Shown here: in pieces, positions 1 to 9,324 of the stretch | How the letters are laid out: each line of letters starts with the position of its first letter | Numbering within the stretch: the first letter of the stretch is position 1 | Origin: Nakamurella panacisegetis | GTDB taxonomy: Bacteria; Actinomycetota; Actinomycetes; Mycobacteriales; Nakamurellaceae | Direction: 5' to 3' | Length of the DNA: 64,000 nt | NCBI RefSeq assembly: GCF_900104535.1 | Contig: NZ_LT629710.1 | Location: 2,976,001-3,040,000 of the forward strand | Notes under the pieces: generated by a model | What the model saw: only the letters and a program-made list of their open reading frames with translations | Database searches by the model: none | What the model was told of the DNA's origin: nothing | Position numbers and translations under genes: made by a program

Positions 1-507
1 GCATCAGGGCCGGGGAACGCCGAACCCCTCGTGACCGTCGGACCGGTTGTGCAGAACTCACAGCCCGAACGTCAGGGCGATCATGACGGCTCCACCATCA
101 TGGCGGGTCAGCTGGCCGCCGTCCTGGCCTCGACCGGCGATCCGGTCCCGGCGCCGGGGCCAGCTCGTTGCCCCACCCTGGTGCTGTCCACCGGCCAGAG
201 CGTCGAGGTCGACCGGGGTGTGGTCATCGGCCGGCGCCCGCACATCGACCGGGTGTCCGGGGCCGAGATTCCCCACCTGGTGACGGTGCCCAGTCCGCAG
301 CAGGACATCTCCCGGTCGCACGTGGCCGTGCGACCCAGTGGCGACGGTTTCCTGGCGATCGATCTCGGCTCGACGAACGGCAGCATCATCCGCCGGGCCG
401 ACGGCGCCGCGCAGGTCCTGCGGGAGGGCGCCGTGTCGGACCTGCAGTTCGGTGACGTGCTCGATCTCGGCGACGGTGTGACGGCCGTGCTGCGGGCGCC
501 GTCATGA
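1..507 (+). CDS. FHA-domain protein, 5' end outside the window
   Basis: The reading frame is open from base 1, so the true start probably lies upstream; the first in-window start codon is the GTG at 31. The C-terminal ~110 residues form an FHA phosphothreonine-binding domain: a GVVIGRRP strand, SRSHVAV (the conserved Ser-x-x-His) and DLGSTNGS (the Asn that contacts the peptide). The likely role is to read phosphothreonine marks made by the kinase encoded next, whose ATG overlaps this stop as ATGA. The layout matches the end of the zinc-ribbon/FHA gene at 20836-21736, so the missing N-terminus may carry a zinc ribbon and membrane segments; that is inference. FHA assignment is firm, substrate unknown. 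Confidence 0.8.
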   Translation, partial: ASGPGNAEPLVTVGPVVQNSQPERQGDHDGSTIMAGQLAAVLASTGDPVPAPGPARCPTLVLSTGQSVEVDRGVVIGRRPHIDRVSGAEIPHLVTVPSPQQDISRSHVAVRPSGDGFLAIDLGSTNGSIIRRADGAAQVLREGAVSDLQFGDVLDLGDGVTAVLRAPS

Positions 508-2051
508 TGAGACCGCCGGTCGCCCCGCCGGACATTCCGGGGCTGAGGGTCGGGCGACACCTGGGGGGCGGTGGTTTCGCCGACGTCTACCTCTACGAGC
601 AGAGTGCGCTCGGCCGCAAGGTAGCCGTCAAGGTGTTGCGGGCCAATGCCTCCACCGAGGAGGTACGGCGGCAGTTCACCGCCGAGAGCCGGTTGATGGC
701 GGCGCTGTCCGACCACATCAACATCGTCACCATCCATGACGCGGCCATCGCCGCCGACGGTCGTCCCTACCTGGTGATGGCCTACTGTCCCGGGCTCAAC
801 CTGGCCGACCGCTACAAGACGCAACAGATCCCGGTGGCCGAGGTGCTCTCCATCGGCGTGCAACTGGCGGGTGCCGTCGAGACCGCCCACCGGCAGGGCA
901 TCCTGCATCGAGACATCAAGCCGGCCAACGTCTTGACGGCACCAGGGGGCCGCCCGGCGTTGACCGACTTCGGCATCTCGGTGGCCATGGGTGCGATGCA
1001 CGAGGAAGAGTCGGTCGGCCTGTCGATCCCGTGGTCGCCGCCGGAGATGCTCAGCGGCGCCCCGGCCGGTGATCATCGCGCCGACGTGTACTCACTGGCC
1101 GCGACGATCTTCACCCTGTTGGCCCGCCGCTCCCCGTTCGAACTGATCGGCCGATCGAACGAGCAGATCGACCTGATCACCCGCATCCAACGAATGCCGC
1201 TGACGCCCACCGGGCGGGCCGATGTGCCGCAGACCGTCGAAGCGGTGTTGGCCATCGGACTGAACAAGGATCCCGGCCGTCGGTACCAGAGCGCGCTCGA
1301 GCTCGCCCGGGCGCTGCAGCAGCTCGAGGCCGAGATGGGTGGATCGGTGACGCCGGTTGACATCTCGGCCGAGGACCCGGTCGCCGCCGTGGCCGAGTTG
1401 GCGCCGAAGGACGACGGCCGGACCCGGATCCGGCCGCTCGTCATCCAGGCCCAGCATCCGGCCACCGACCCGGCCGCGCCGCCGGTCGACCGAACCCGGA
1501 TGCGGGGGCTCACCGGACCGACGGCCGCCGACCGACCACATCTGCGCCCGGCCGACCTGGCCCCACCGCCCCCGCCGGTGGACACCGAGGTCCGCCCGCC
1601 CGTCGGACCGATCCCGGTGGCCGTGCCGGTCGTCCGGCGTTCACGGATTCCCGTCCTGGTCGGTGTCGCGGTCCTGCTCGTGGTGCTGGGCGTCGTCGGC
1701 TTCGTGCTCGCCCAGCGGGGCACCAGCCCGGTGGCCGCACCGGAGTCCACCGCCCCGGCCACTCGTCCCAGCCTGGTGCAGGTGAGCCTGCCGTCGGCAC
1801 CGACGAATCTGACGGGCAAGCCCGTCGGGCCCAACGTTCAATTCACCTGGGTGAATCCCGACCCGGTCACCGGCGACACCTTCCAGTGGCGGCGAACCGA
1901 CCAGGATTCCGCGTCCGCCTCGTCCTGGACCGACACCACCAAACCGACGGCCGTCGTCGTCGGGGCCGGTCGGGCCTGCATCGAAGTGGTCGTTGTCCGG
2001 GCCAATTCGAGCCTGTCGAACGCAGCCACGGCCTGCGCCCCGAGGAATTGA
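504..2051 (+). CDS. Membrane Ser/Thr protein kinase with FN3-like extracellular domain
   Basis: This is a PknB-type eukaryotic-like kinase of 515 residues. The glycine loop GGGGFADVY is at 21-29, the ATP lysine is K43, the catalytic HRD motif is at 135-137 and DFG at 155-157, so the kinase should be active. A Pro-rich linker (about 290-375) leads to one membrane helix near 381-403. The outer ~90 residues resemble a single fibronectin type III domain rather than the PASTA repeats of PknB. The start overlaps the preceding FHA gene and the next gene follows after one base, so expression is coupled. Probable targets are the FHA partners and secretion components of this locus (inference). The FN3-like sensor may contact the FN3-rich protein encoded two genes downstream. 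Confidence 0.9.
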   Translation: MMRPPVAPPDIPGLRVGRHLGGGGFADVYLYEQSALGRKVAVKVLRANASTEEVRRQFTAESRLMAALSDHINIVTIHDAAIAADGRPYLVMAYCPGLNLADRYKTQQIPVAEVLSIGVQLAGAVETAHRQGILHRDIKPANVLTAPGGRPALTDFGISVAMGAMHEEESVGLSIPWSPPEMLSGAPAGDHRADVYSLAATIFTLLARRSPFELIGRSNEQIDLITRIQRMPLTPTGRADVPQTVEAVLAIGLNKDPGRRYQSALELARALQQLEAEMGGSVTPVDISAEDPVAAVAELAPKDDGRTRIRPLVIQAQHPATDPAAPPVDRTRMRGLTGPTAADRPHLRPADLAPPPPPVDTEVRPPVGPIPVAVPVVRRSRIPVLVGVAVLLVVLGVVGFVLAQRGTSPVAAPESTAPATRPSLVQVSLPSAPTNLTGKPVGPNVQFTWVNPDPVTGDTFQWRRTDQDSASASSWTDTTKPTAVVVGAGRACIEVVVVRANSSLSNAATACAPRN

Positions 2052-2052
2052 C

Positions 2053-2739
2053 ATGGGTATCCAGGTGGAATTCTGCGGTGAATGGTTCACACCCGATCCG
2101 AGCCGGTCGTTCGACATCGGCCGCGAGGGAGCCCTGCAGATCGACGACAACCCTTATCTGCACCGCCGTTTCCTGGCCATCGAGTGCATCGACGACATGT
2201 GGTGGCTGGCCAATGTCGGTAGCCAGCTGTCGGCCACGGTCTCCGACAGCGCCGGGGCGCTGCAGGCCTGGCTGGCGCCCGGGGCCCGGCTACCGATGGT
2301 GTTCGCCGAGACCACGGTGCTCTTCACGGCCGGACCGACGACGTACGAGCTGAGCATCGTCAACGACACGGCCGCATTTGCGATGTCGGAGGTCGGCCGG
2401 TCCGAGACCGGTGAGACCACCATCGGTCCCGTCATGCTGACGCCCTCGCAGAAGCAGCTGATCGTGGCCCTGGCCGAGCCGTTGCTCCGCCGTGACGGCA
2501 CCAGCGTCAGCTCCATCCCGTCCTCGCGGGAAGCCGCCGCCCGGCTGGGATGGGAACAGACGAAATTCAATCGGAAGTTGGACAACGTCTGCGACAAACT
2601 GGACCGACGGGGGGTGCGCGGACTCCGCGGCGGCGTCGGCCAGCTGGCCGTCAATCGCCGTGCCCGCCTGGTCGAGCACGCCGTCGCCACCCGATTGGTG
2701 GTCCCGGAGGATCTACGCCTGCTGGACCTTCTCGAGTGA
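2053..2739 (+). CDS. FHA-like protein with C-terminal winged-helix domain
   Basis: I chose the ATG at 2053, one base after the kinase stop and preceded by GAGG at 2042-2045; an earlier in-frame start at 1993 would overlap the kinase by 59 bases. The 228-residue product has an N-terminal beta-rich FHA-like half (FDIGREG at the first strand, but no clear Ser-x-x-His or Asn binding residues). The C-terminal half looks like a helix-turn-helix: SSREAAARLGWEQTKFNRKLDNVCDKLDRRGVRG reads as a DNA-recognition region. I infer a regulator that couples kinase signalling to transcription or to secretion assembly. It could instead be a structural adaptor. No characterised homologue is known to me. Confidence 0.7.
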   Translation: MGIQVEFCGEWFTPDPSRSFDIGREGALQIDDNPYLHRRFLAIECIDDMWWLANVGSQLSATVSDSAGALQAWLAPGARLPMVFAETTVLFTAGPTTYELSIVNDTAAFAMSEVGRSETGETTIGPVMLTPSQKQLIVALAEPLLRRDGTSVSSIPSSREAAARLGWEQTKFNRKLDNVCDKLDRRGVRGLRGGVGQLAVNRRARLVEHAVATRLVVPEDLRLLDLLE

Positions 2740-2794
2740 GCGCCGCCTTCCGATCCGATCAACCGCGATCAGTACCGATGTACGGGGACCACAG

Positions 2795-5700
2795 ATGATG
2801 AAAATGCCGAACGCATGGACCCGGGGGCAACGAGGTATCGCCATCGGCATTGTCGGCGCGCTGACCGTCACGACGGGAATCGCCTTCGCCCTGAATTCGC
2901 CCGGATATGCGCAGGCGAATGTCGATCTGTCCACCAGCACGGTCTGGACCACGAACAACACCGATTCTCTGGTCGGCCGCGTCAACATGCAGATCAAGCA
3001 ATTGAACTCGTCGTTCAAATCCAACCCGAACTTCGACGTGCTGCAGGGTGACGGTCTGGTGTTCGCGGTCGACCGGACGAAGAACCAGATCAAGACGGTC
3101 GACCAGTCGACCGTCACCACCGGTGCCCAGATCGGCCTTCCGGCAAATGCCGACGTGGCCTACGGCGCGGGCATCCTGAGCATCATCGACCCGAGCAGCG
3201 GCAAGTGGTGGGCCGGGTCGTCCGACGCCCTCTCCGGCCTCGATCCGGCCACCGCACCGCCCGCGATGACCACCGCACCGAACGCGGTGGCCGTCGTCAC
3301 CCAGTCCGGCCGGGCGTTCGCCGTCGCCCCCGGATCGAACAAGATTTTCACCATCGCCTTCAACCCCGACGGCACACCGATCGCCCCGGCCAAGAACGCG
3401 ACCGGGACCACCGACGCAACGGGCGGGCCCACCCTCGCCGCGCCGTTGAGTGCTTCGGTTCCGTTCAAGGCCGGCATCGCCATCACCGCGGTCGGGGACA
3501 CCCCGGTGGTGCTGGACCGCGCGGCCGGTCAGCTGTACGTGTCCGGCCACCGCGTCCCGGTGGCCGATGCCGCCGCCGCCGTCCTGCAGCAGAGCGGCCC
3601 GGCCGCCGACGCGGTCCTGGTCGAGACCAGAACCCAACTGCTGCAATACCCCCTGGACGGTGGGGCACCGACCGTCGTGTTCGGCGGCGGGAACGGCTCG
3701 GCCATCGCGCCGGTGCGGCTCGACGGCTGCGCCTGGGCGGCCTGGAACGGCCCGACCACTCTCGAGGCGTTGGCCTGCGACGGCGGTGCCGCGCAGTCGG
3801 TCACGTTGCCCGGCACCGGGAAACGGGATCCGGTGTTCCGGGTCAACGACGGCGCGATCGTGCTCAACGACCGGACCTCCGGGACGATCTGGGCCGTGGC
3901 GAAGACGATGACGGTCACCGTGATCGACAACTGGGAACAGGTCAAGCCGGAGAACCAGAGCGACACCACCGACAACACCGACGGCAGCAAGACGCAGTCG
4001 GAGGAAATCGCCGCCGCCCGAGCCGACTGCAGCAAGCAGGGTCCGGCGAAATCGACCGCAAAGGATGCGAAGTACCAGGTCCGGGCTGGGCGCGCGACCG
4101 TCCTGCCGGTGCTCGACTTCGTCAACGCCGGCGACTGCGCCGCCGTGGTCGTCGGCACTGTCTCCAAGTTGCCCACCACCGATGGGACCATCGACATCGT
4201 CAACGCCGGGCAGGCGCTCCAGGTCACGGTCCCGTCGGGGGTATCGGGGCGCCTTCCGTCGCTGACCTACTCGATCAGCGACGGGGTGAACCCGCCGGTG
4301 TCGGCCAGCCTGGTCATCACGGTGGTACCGGCCGGGCAGCCCGGCGACATCAAGAAGCAGCGCGATTCCTCGACCGAGGTCGAGATCAACGGCTCCGTCA
4401 CCTACAACGTGTTGCCCGACTACTACTCGACCACCGGGGACGATCTGTACCTCACCGGGGCCAGCGCGACGAGCGCCGGCGACACCGTCGACTTCACCCC
4501 GGCCGGTCAGTTGACGTTCCACGACAAGGGTTCCTCGGGCACCGGCAATCACGAAGTGCTGTTCACGATCACCGATGGCGACGTCGTCAAGTCCGGGAAA
4601 CTCACCGTCAACGTGCAGGCCGAAGGGACCGGCAAGCCGATCGCGTCGGCCGTGGTCGCGGCCTCCCTGGTCAATGTGCCGACAACCGTGAACCCGCTGA
4701 ACAGCGTCCTGTCGCCCAGTCTGGATCCGCTGCGACTGACCAACGTGTCGAGCAAGTCAGGCGGGGCGAAGGCCACCGCGACCGTCAACTCCGACGACAA
4801 CACGGTCACGCTCAGCGCCTCCGCCGCTGGGACGTACTACTTCGCCTACGCCGTGGCCGCGGGCAGTGGAAAGTCCACCGGTGTGCTGCGTTTCGACGTG
4901 ACCGACCGGCCCGTGAAGCCGGCGCCCCCGGTCGCCACGGCCGACATCGTCTACCTCCCGGCCGGTGACTCGGTCCGCGTCGATCCGACGGCCAACGACC
5001 TCGATCCGAACGGATCCGGCCTGGCCGTTCAGCAGGTCGGGACCGACCCCTCGGGCAATCTCACGGTCACCGACACCGACATGCGCACGCTGCAGATCGC
5101 CGCACGAGGCGCACTGTCGAAGGCCACGTCCCTGACGTACTCGGTGTCGAACGGGGTGGCCACCGCGGCCGGGCAGATCCGGGTCATCCCGGTGGCCCCG
5201 CTCACCGATCCGCCGGCGCCGACGGCCAACCCGATCTCGCTCACCGTCCGCGCCGGTGACGCCATCACCCTGCCCGTGGACCGGTTCGCCAGCGACCCGC
5301 GCGGCCAGGCGCTGACCCCGACCATCGTCCCGGGAGCCAGCGGCACGACTCCGGGCGTGCTGTTCGCGGACTCCACCGGCGTCCGGTACCTGGCCCCGAC
5401 CACGGCGCCGGCCGCACCGGTCAAGTTCAGCTACAGCGTCACCAACACCAGCGGCCAGACGTCCTCCGCCGCGGCGGTCACCCTCACGGTCACCGACCGC
5501 AACCCGGCGGTCGATTCCGCGCCCAACGCGCCGGCCACGGTCGTCAGCCGGGTGTTCACCGGCGAGACGACGACCGTCGCGCTGCCCCTGGACGGCATCG
5601 ATCCGGACGGTGACTGGGTCACGGTGGCCAGCGTCGACGGCACCACCGGCAACCTCGGAACCGCCACCGTGGACGGTCTCGACGCGATCTCCTACACGGC

Positions 5701-8700
5701 GCTGGCCAAACCGGGTATCGACACCATCAACTACACGGTCACCGATCCCTACGGGAAGAAGACGCCCGGGACGGTGACGATGATCGTGGTCGGCACGCCG
5801 GACGTGGTGTCGCCGCCGGTGGCGCCGAACCTGGTGGCGTCGATGCGTCCGGGAAAGGCGGTCTCCATCCGACCGCTGGATTCCGGTGTCAGCGGGGAGA
5901 ACGTCAAGCTGGCCACGCCCGCGATCGACCCGGTCGACGGCTGGCAGGCCGTCGGTGACGGCGACGCACTGGTCATCAGTGCCCCCGGAAAGACAAGTGG
6001 CATCGCCCCTTTCACCTACCACGTGGTCGACGATCGGGGCCTGACGGCGAGCGGGGTCATCACCGTCACCATCTCGGCCACCGCTCCATTGGTCCCACCG
6101 AAGGCCCAGGACGTGATCGTCACCCCGGCGATGGCGACCGACAAGGTCAACGCCGTGGTGAACGTCGCCGGGTCGATCCAGAACAACACCGGGAAGCACT
6201 CGGAACTGTCAGTCGGGCTGACGGCGGGCGAGCCGGCCACGGTCATCTCGGCGACGGTGATCCGGATCCCCCTCACCGCGAACCGGCAGGTGCTGGCCTA
6301 CACCGTGACCGATGGCGACGGGCAGGTGGCGAAGGCATTCATCGTCGTCCCGCCCAAGACCGACCTGGTCGCCGTACCGCAACAGCAGCAGGACCAGCCT
6401 CTGGACCAGCCACCGACACCGAAGGCTCACATGCCGACGCTCACGGTCGACGCCGGCGCGACCGTCACCGGGAAGATTGCCGACTACGTCGACGTGCCGG
6501 CCGGCAAGACCGCCCAGATCCCGGCCCGGTCGCCGATGTCGGCCACGCAGGGAGTCGGACACCTCCTCGACGCGGGCACATTCAGCTACACCGCGGCCAA
6601 GACAGGGGCCGGCCGGGACGCCCTCAGCCTGACCGCCTCGGTTGGCGGATCACCGTCCATCCGGATCGGCGTCCCGATCATCATCATTCCGGCTACCCCG
6701 GTGCTGAACAACACCAACCTCGACGTCGAGGTCGGGCAATCGGGCACGGTCAATCTGGCCAGCCTGGTCAGCCCGACCAACTACCCGGGTGTGGCCGGAC
6801 TCCGGTACACCGCAGGCAGCCCCGGGAACGGATTCACCGCCACCCGGAACGGCACCACGGTGACGGTCGCGGTCGCGGGCTCGGTGCCCAAGGGCGCAAC
6901 CGCTCGCGTCCCGATCAGCGTCACCGATGTCAAGGGAGCCACCGTCGCGGCCGGCATCAACGTGACGGCCACCGGAACCACCAAGCCGCTGCCGACGGTG
7001 AGCGACGCCAGCCAGATCGGAAAGCCCGGTGTGACCAGCACGTTCGACGTGCTCGCCGGCAGCACCGACCCGTTCGGTGCCGGCCTGACGGTACAGCCGG
7101 ATCCGACTGTGCTGCAGGGCAAAGGGACGGTCAGCGTCTCCGGTTCGTCGGTCAGGGTCACTCCGGCCGCCGGCCAGATCGGCGACATGGTCGTGCAGTT
7201 CACCGTGGCCGACGGCACGAAGGATCAGGCTCGCTACGCGTCCGGGAAGCTCACCCTCACGGTCAAGGACAAGCCACACGCGCCCGGGCAGCCCGTTCCG
7301 GTCCCGAACTCGGCGACCGCCAGCTCGGTGACCCTGACCTGGCAGTGGCAACAGAACTGGGCCAACGGCGGCACCGTGCGGCCGTTCGTGGTCAGCGCTC
7401 CCGGCCTGGACAGCACCACCTGCCCGACCAACAGCTGTCAGATCAGCCGCCTGACTCCGGGGCGTCAGTACGTCTTCACCGTCACCGCGACCAACGAGGA
7501 CGGCTCGGCCCAGTCCCCGAGATCGGCCCCGATCACGCCGGACGCCGCTCCGCCGGCTCCGTCCGCCCCGGTTGTGACCTTGAGCGCGGACCGGCAGCTC
7601 ACCGTCACCTGGAACATCGGCAAGGACGACAAGTCCTACAGCCCGGTCACTTCCGCCGTCCTGACCGAAGTGGTCAACGGGACCGACGGCAAGACGACCG
7701 CCGTGCCGTCCTCGGGTCGCGGAAGTCAGGACTTCTCCGGTCTGGACATCGGCAACGCGTATTCCTTCTATCTGACGGTCACCAACAAGAAGGGGTCCGC
7801 GCAGTCGGCGCCGAGCGCTCCGCAGCACCCGAACACGACCCCCGGGCCGGCCACCGCGGTCAGCATCGCCTTCGACCCCGGGAGCCATGCGGCGACCGTT
7901 TCCTGGTCGCCTCCGGCCGCGAACTCACTGCGGCCGACCGTCCAGAGCTACGTGATCACCTACACGGACAACGGATCGTCCCGCACGTTGCCGGTGTCGT
8001 CCGGGTCGGCCACCAGCGCCGAACTGCCCTCGCCGGTGGACGGTCATCGCTATGCGGTGTCGAACATCGTGGCGCACAACAAGTTCGGCGACGGCGACCC
8101 GTCGTCCGGTTCGTCCGGGTCGGTCACCGCGTTCACCACCCCGACCCCGGTCACCTCGTTGACCGCCACCGCCACCGGCGCCGACCACTCGGTGCAACTG
8201 TCGAACGTCCAGGGCGGCGCGTCCAGCGGCCGGACGGGATCGGACTTCTACTCCACCGACAACGGCGGGAGCTGGAAGCAGTTCTCGCCCGGCGACACCG
8301 TCACCACCGATTCCGGCGGGGGTACCCTGGCCAACGGTCAGCAGTACACCTTCACCGCGCGGGTCTGCTATCCGGACGAAAGTCCTTACACCACAGCGCA
8401 ATTGTGCGGCAAGAGTGCGAGCGCGACGGCGACGCCGTACGGCCCGGTCGGGGCGCCGGTGAACGTCCGGCAAACCGACAACAGCCTGACCCAGATCCGG
8501 TTCAACTGGAGCGCGCCGGCCGACAACGGCCGCTCCCCGATGACGACCAAGTACAGCGTTGACGGTGGTGCGTTCGTCAACTTCGGCGCGGGCGACGCGT
8601 CGGTGGTCGTCGGCAACTGGGGTTGTGGGACGCAGCACACGATCAACGTGCAGGGCTTCGATTCCGAGGGTCACGCGGGCCCGCAATCCGGCGCGGTGGC

Positions 8701-9301
8701 CGGCTCGACGTCCGCCTGCCCGGCCCCGGCCGCGCCGACCGGGCTGACCAAGACCAGCAGCGGGCAGAACTCGATCAGGTTCTCCTGGAACGCACCGCCC
8801 AGCAATGGCAAGGGCCCATTGACGAATCAGTATCGGGTGAACAGCGGTGGTTTCGTCGATGCCGGCACGGGCGCGAACCCCAGTGCGACGGCGGGCGGAC
8901 TGAACTGCGGGACCAGCTACAACATCGATGTCCGGGCGGTCGACACCACCGGTCTGGCCGGGCCGGTGACGTCGAAGAACATGTCGACGGACGCGTGTCC
9001 GGCCAGCCCGGTCGTGGACTTCACCAAGGCGACTCACTACAACACGAGTACCTGCTGGGATCCCTCGTGCTACAGCGTGCGCATCACGGTGGCGAATTTC
9101 ACCGGTGTCTCATCGGTGGCGTGCACCAACAACCAGGTCGATCGCACCACCACCATCAACCTGACCGGCGGGGCCGGAAGTGCCGAGAGCACCTGGTATT
9201 TCGGGTACCCCAGCAAGACCATGACCATCACCTGCAGCGGGGGCGGCAAGACGGCGTCCGTCTCCAAAGTGTGGAATTCCGGCAGTACGCCCCCGAGTTG
9301 A
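2795..9301 (+). CDS. Giant membrane-anchored Ig-like / FN3 repeat protein (2168 aa)
   Basis: The ATG at 2795 follows GGGGA at 2784-2788; upstream in-frame starts overlap the previous gene. An N-terminal hydrophobic segment (about 13-37) acts as signal anchor, so nearly the whole chain lies outside the membrane. Residues ~40-370 look like a beta-propeller-type region. From ~375 to ~1480 there are many tandem Ig/cadherin-like beta domains, recognisable by recurring 'YTVTD.G' and 'FSYSVTN' strands. From ~1490 come about six FN3 domains ('PGAPVNV...ITFNWSAP' pattern), then a Cys-containing C-terminal end. Length and repeats suit a fibre spanning the thick cell wall. Its place between the FHA regulators and MoxR/DUF58/EssC-like genes suggests an envelope conduit or scaffold for secretion; this is inference. 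Confidence 0.85.
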   Translation: MMKMPNAWTRGQRGIAIGIVGALTVTTGIAFALNSPGYAQANVDLSTSTVWTTNNTDSLVGRVNMQIKQLNSSFKSNPNFDVLQGDGLVFAVDRTKNQIKTVDQSTVTTGAQIGLPANADVAYGAGILSIIDPSSGKWWAGSSDALSGLDPATAPPAMTTAPNAVAVVTQSGRAFAVAPGSNKIFTIAFNPDGTPIAPAKNATGTTDATGGPTLAAPLSASVPFKAGIAITAVGDTPVVLDRAAGQLYVSGHRVPVADAAAAVLQQSGPAADAVLVETRTQLLQYPLDGGAPTVVFGGGNGSAIAPVRLDGCAWAAWNGPTTLEALACDGGAAQSVTLPGTGKRDPVFRVNDGAIVLNDRTSGTIWAVAKTMTVTVIDNWEQVKPENQSDTTDNTDGSKTQSEEIAAARADCSKQGPAKSTAKDAKYQVRAGRATVLPVLDFVNAGDCAAVVVGTVSKLPTTDGTIDIVNAGQALQVTVPSGVSGRLPSLTYSISDGVNPPVSASLVITVVPAGQPGDIKKQRDSSTEVEINGSVTYNVLPDYYSTTGDDLYLTGASATSAGDTVDFTPAGQLTFHDKGSSGTGNHEVLFTITDGDVVKSGKLTVNVQAEGTGKPIASAVVAASLVNVPTTVNPLNSVLSPSLDPLRLTNVSSKSGGAKATATVNSDDNTVTLSASAAGTYYFAYAVAAGSGKSTGVLRFDVTDRPVKPAPPVATADIVYLPAGDSVRVDPTANDLDPNGSGLAVQQVGTDPSGNLTVTDTDMRTLQIAARGALSKATSLTYSVSNGVATAAGQIRVIPVAPLTDPPAPTANPISLTVRAGDAITLPVDRFASDPRGQALTPTIVPGASGTTPGVLFADSTGVRYLAPTTAPAAPVKFSYSVTNTSGQTSSAAAVTLTVTDRNPAVDSAPNAPATVVSRVFTGETTTVALPLDGIDPDGDWVTVASVDGTTGNLGTATVDGLDAISYTALAKPGIDTINYTVTDPYGKKTPGTVTMIVVGTPDVVSPPVAPNLVASMRPGKAVSIRPLDSGVSGENVKLATPAIDPVDGWQAVGDGDALVISAPGKTSGIAPFTYHVVDDRGLTASGVITVTISATAPLVPPKAQDVIVTPAMATDKVNAVVNVAGSIQNNTGKHSELSVGLTAGEPATVISATVIRIPLTANRQVLAYTVTDGDGQVAKAFIVVPPKTDLVAVPQQQQDQPLDQPPTPKAHMPTLTVDAGATVTGKIADYVDVPAGKTAQIPARSPMSATQGVGHLLDAGTFSYTAAKTGAGRDALSLTASVGGSPSIRIGVPIIIIPATPVLNNTNLDVEVGQSGTVNLASLVSPTNYPGVAGLRYTAGSPGNGFTATRNGTTVTVAVAGSVPKGATARVPISVTDVKGATVAAGINVTATGTTKPLPTVSDASQIGKPGVTSTFDVLAGSTDPFGAGLTVQPDPTVLQGKGTVSVSGSSVRVTPAAGQIGDMVVQFTVADGTKDQARYASGKLTLTVKDKPHAPGQPVPVPNSATASSVTLTWQWQQNWANGGTVRPFVVSAPGLDSTTCPTNSCQISRLTPGRQYVFTVTATNEDGSAQSPRSAPITPDAAPPAPSAPVVTLSADRQLTVTWNIGKDDKSYSPVTSAVLTEVVNGTDGKTTAVPSSGRGSQDFSGLDIGNAYSFYLTVTNKKGSAQSAPSAPQHPNTTPGPATAVSIAFDPGSHAATVSWSPPAANSLRPTVQSYVITYTDNGSSRTLPVSSGSATSAELPSPVDGHRYAVSNIVAHNKFGDGDPSSGSSGSVTAFTTPTPVTSLTATATGADHSVQLSNVQGGASSGRTGSDFYSTDNGGSWKQFSPGDTVTTDSGGGTLANGQQYTFTARVCYPDESPYTTAQLCGKSASATATPYGPVGAPVNVRQTDNSLTQIRFNWSAPADNGRSPMTTKYSVDGGAFVNFGAGDASVVVGNWGCGTQHTINVQGFDSEGHAGPQSGAVAGSTSACPAPAAPTGLTKTSSGQNSIRFSWNAPPSNGKGPLTNQYRVNSGGFVDAGTGANPSATAGGLNCGTSYNIDVRAVDTTGLAGPVTSKNMSTDACPASPVVDFTKATHYNTSTCWDPSCYSVRITVANFTGVSSVACTNNQVDRTTTINLTGGAGSAESTWYFGYPSKTMTITCSGGGKTASVSKVWNSGSTPPS

Positions 9302-9324
9302 TCAACGAGAGAGTGAGCACCTTC

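Noticed and set aside
2492-2794. N-terminal extension of the giant Ig/FN3 protein
   Set aside because: It overlaps the FHA-winged-helix gene in another frame and reads as low-complexity; the ATG at 2795 gives a proper signal anchor and ribosome site.
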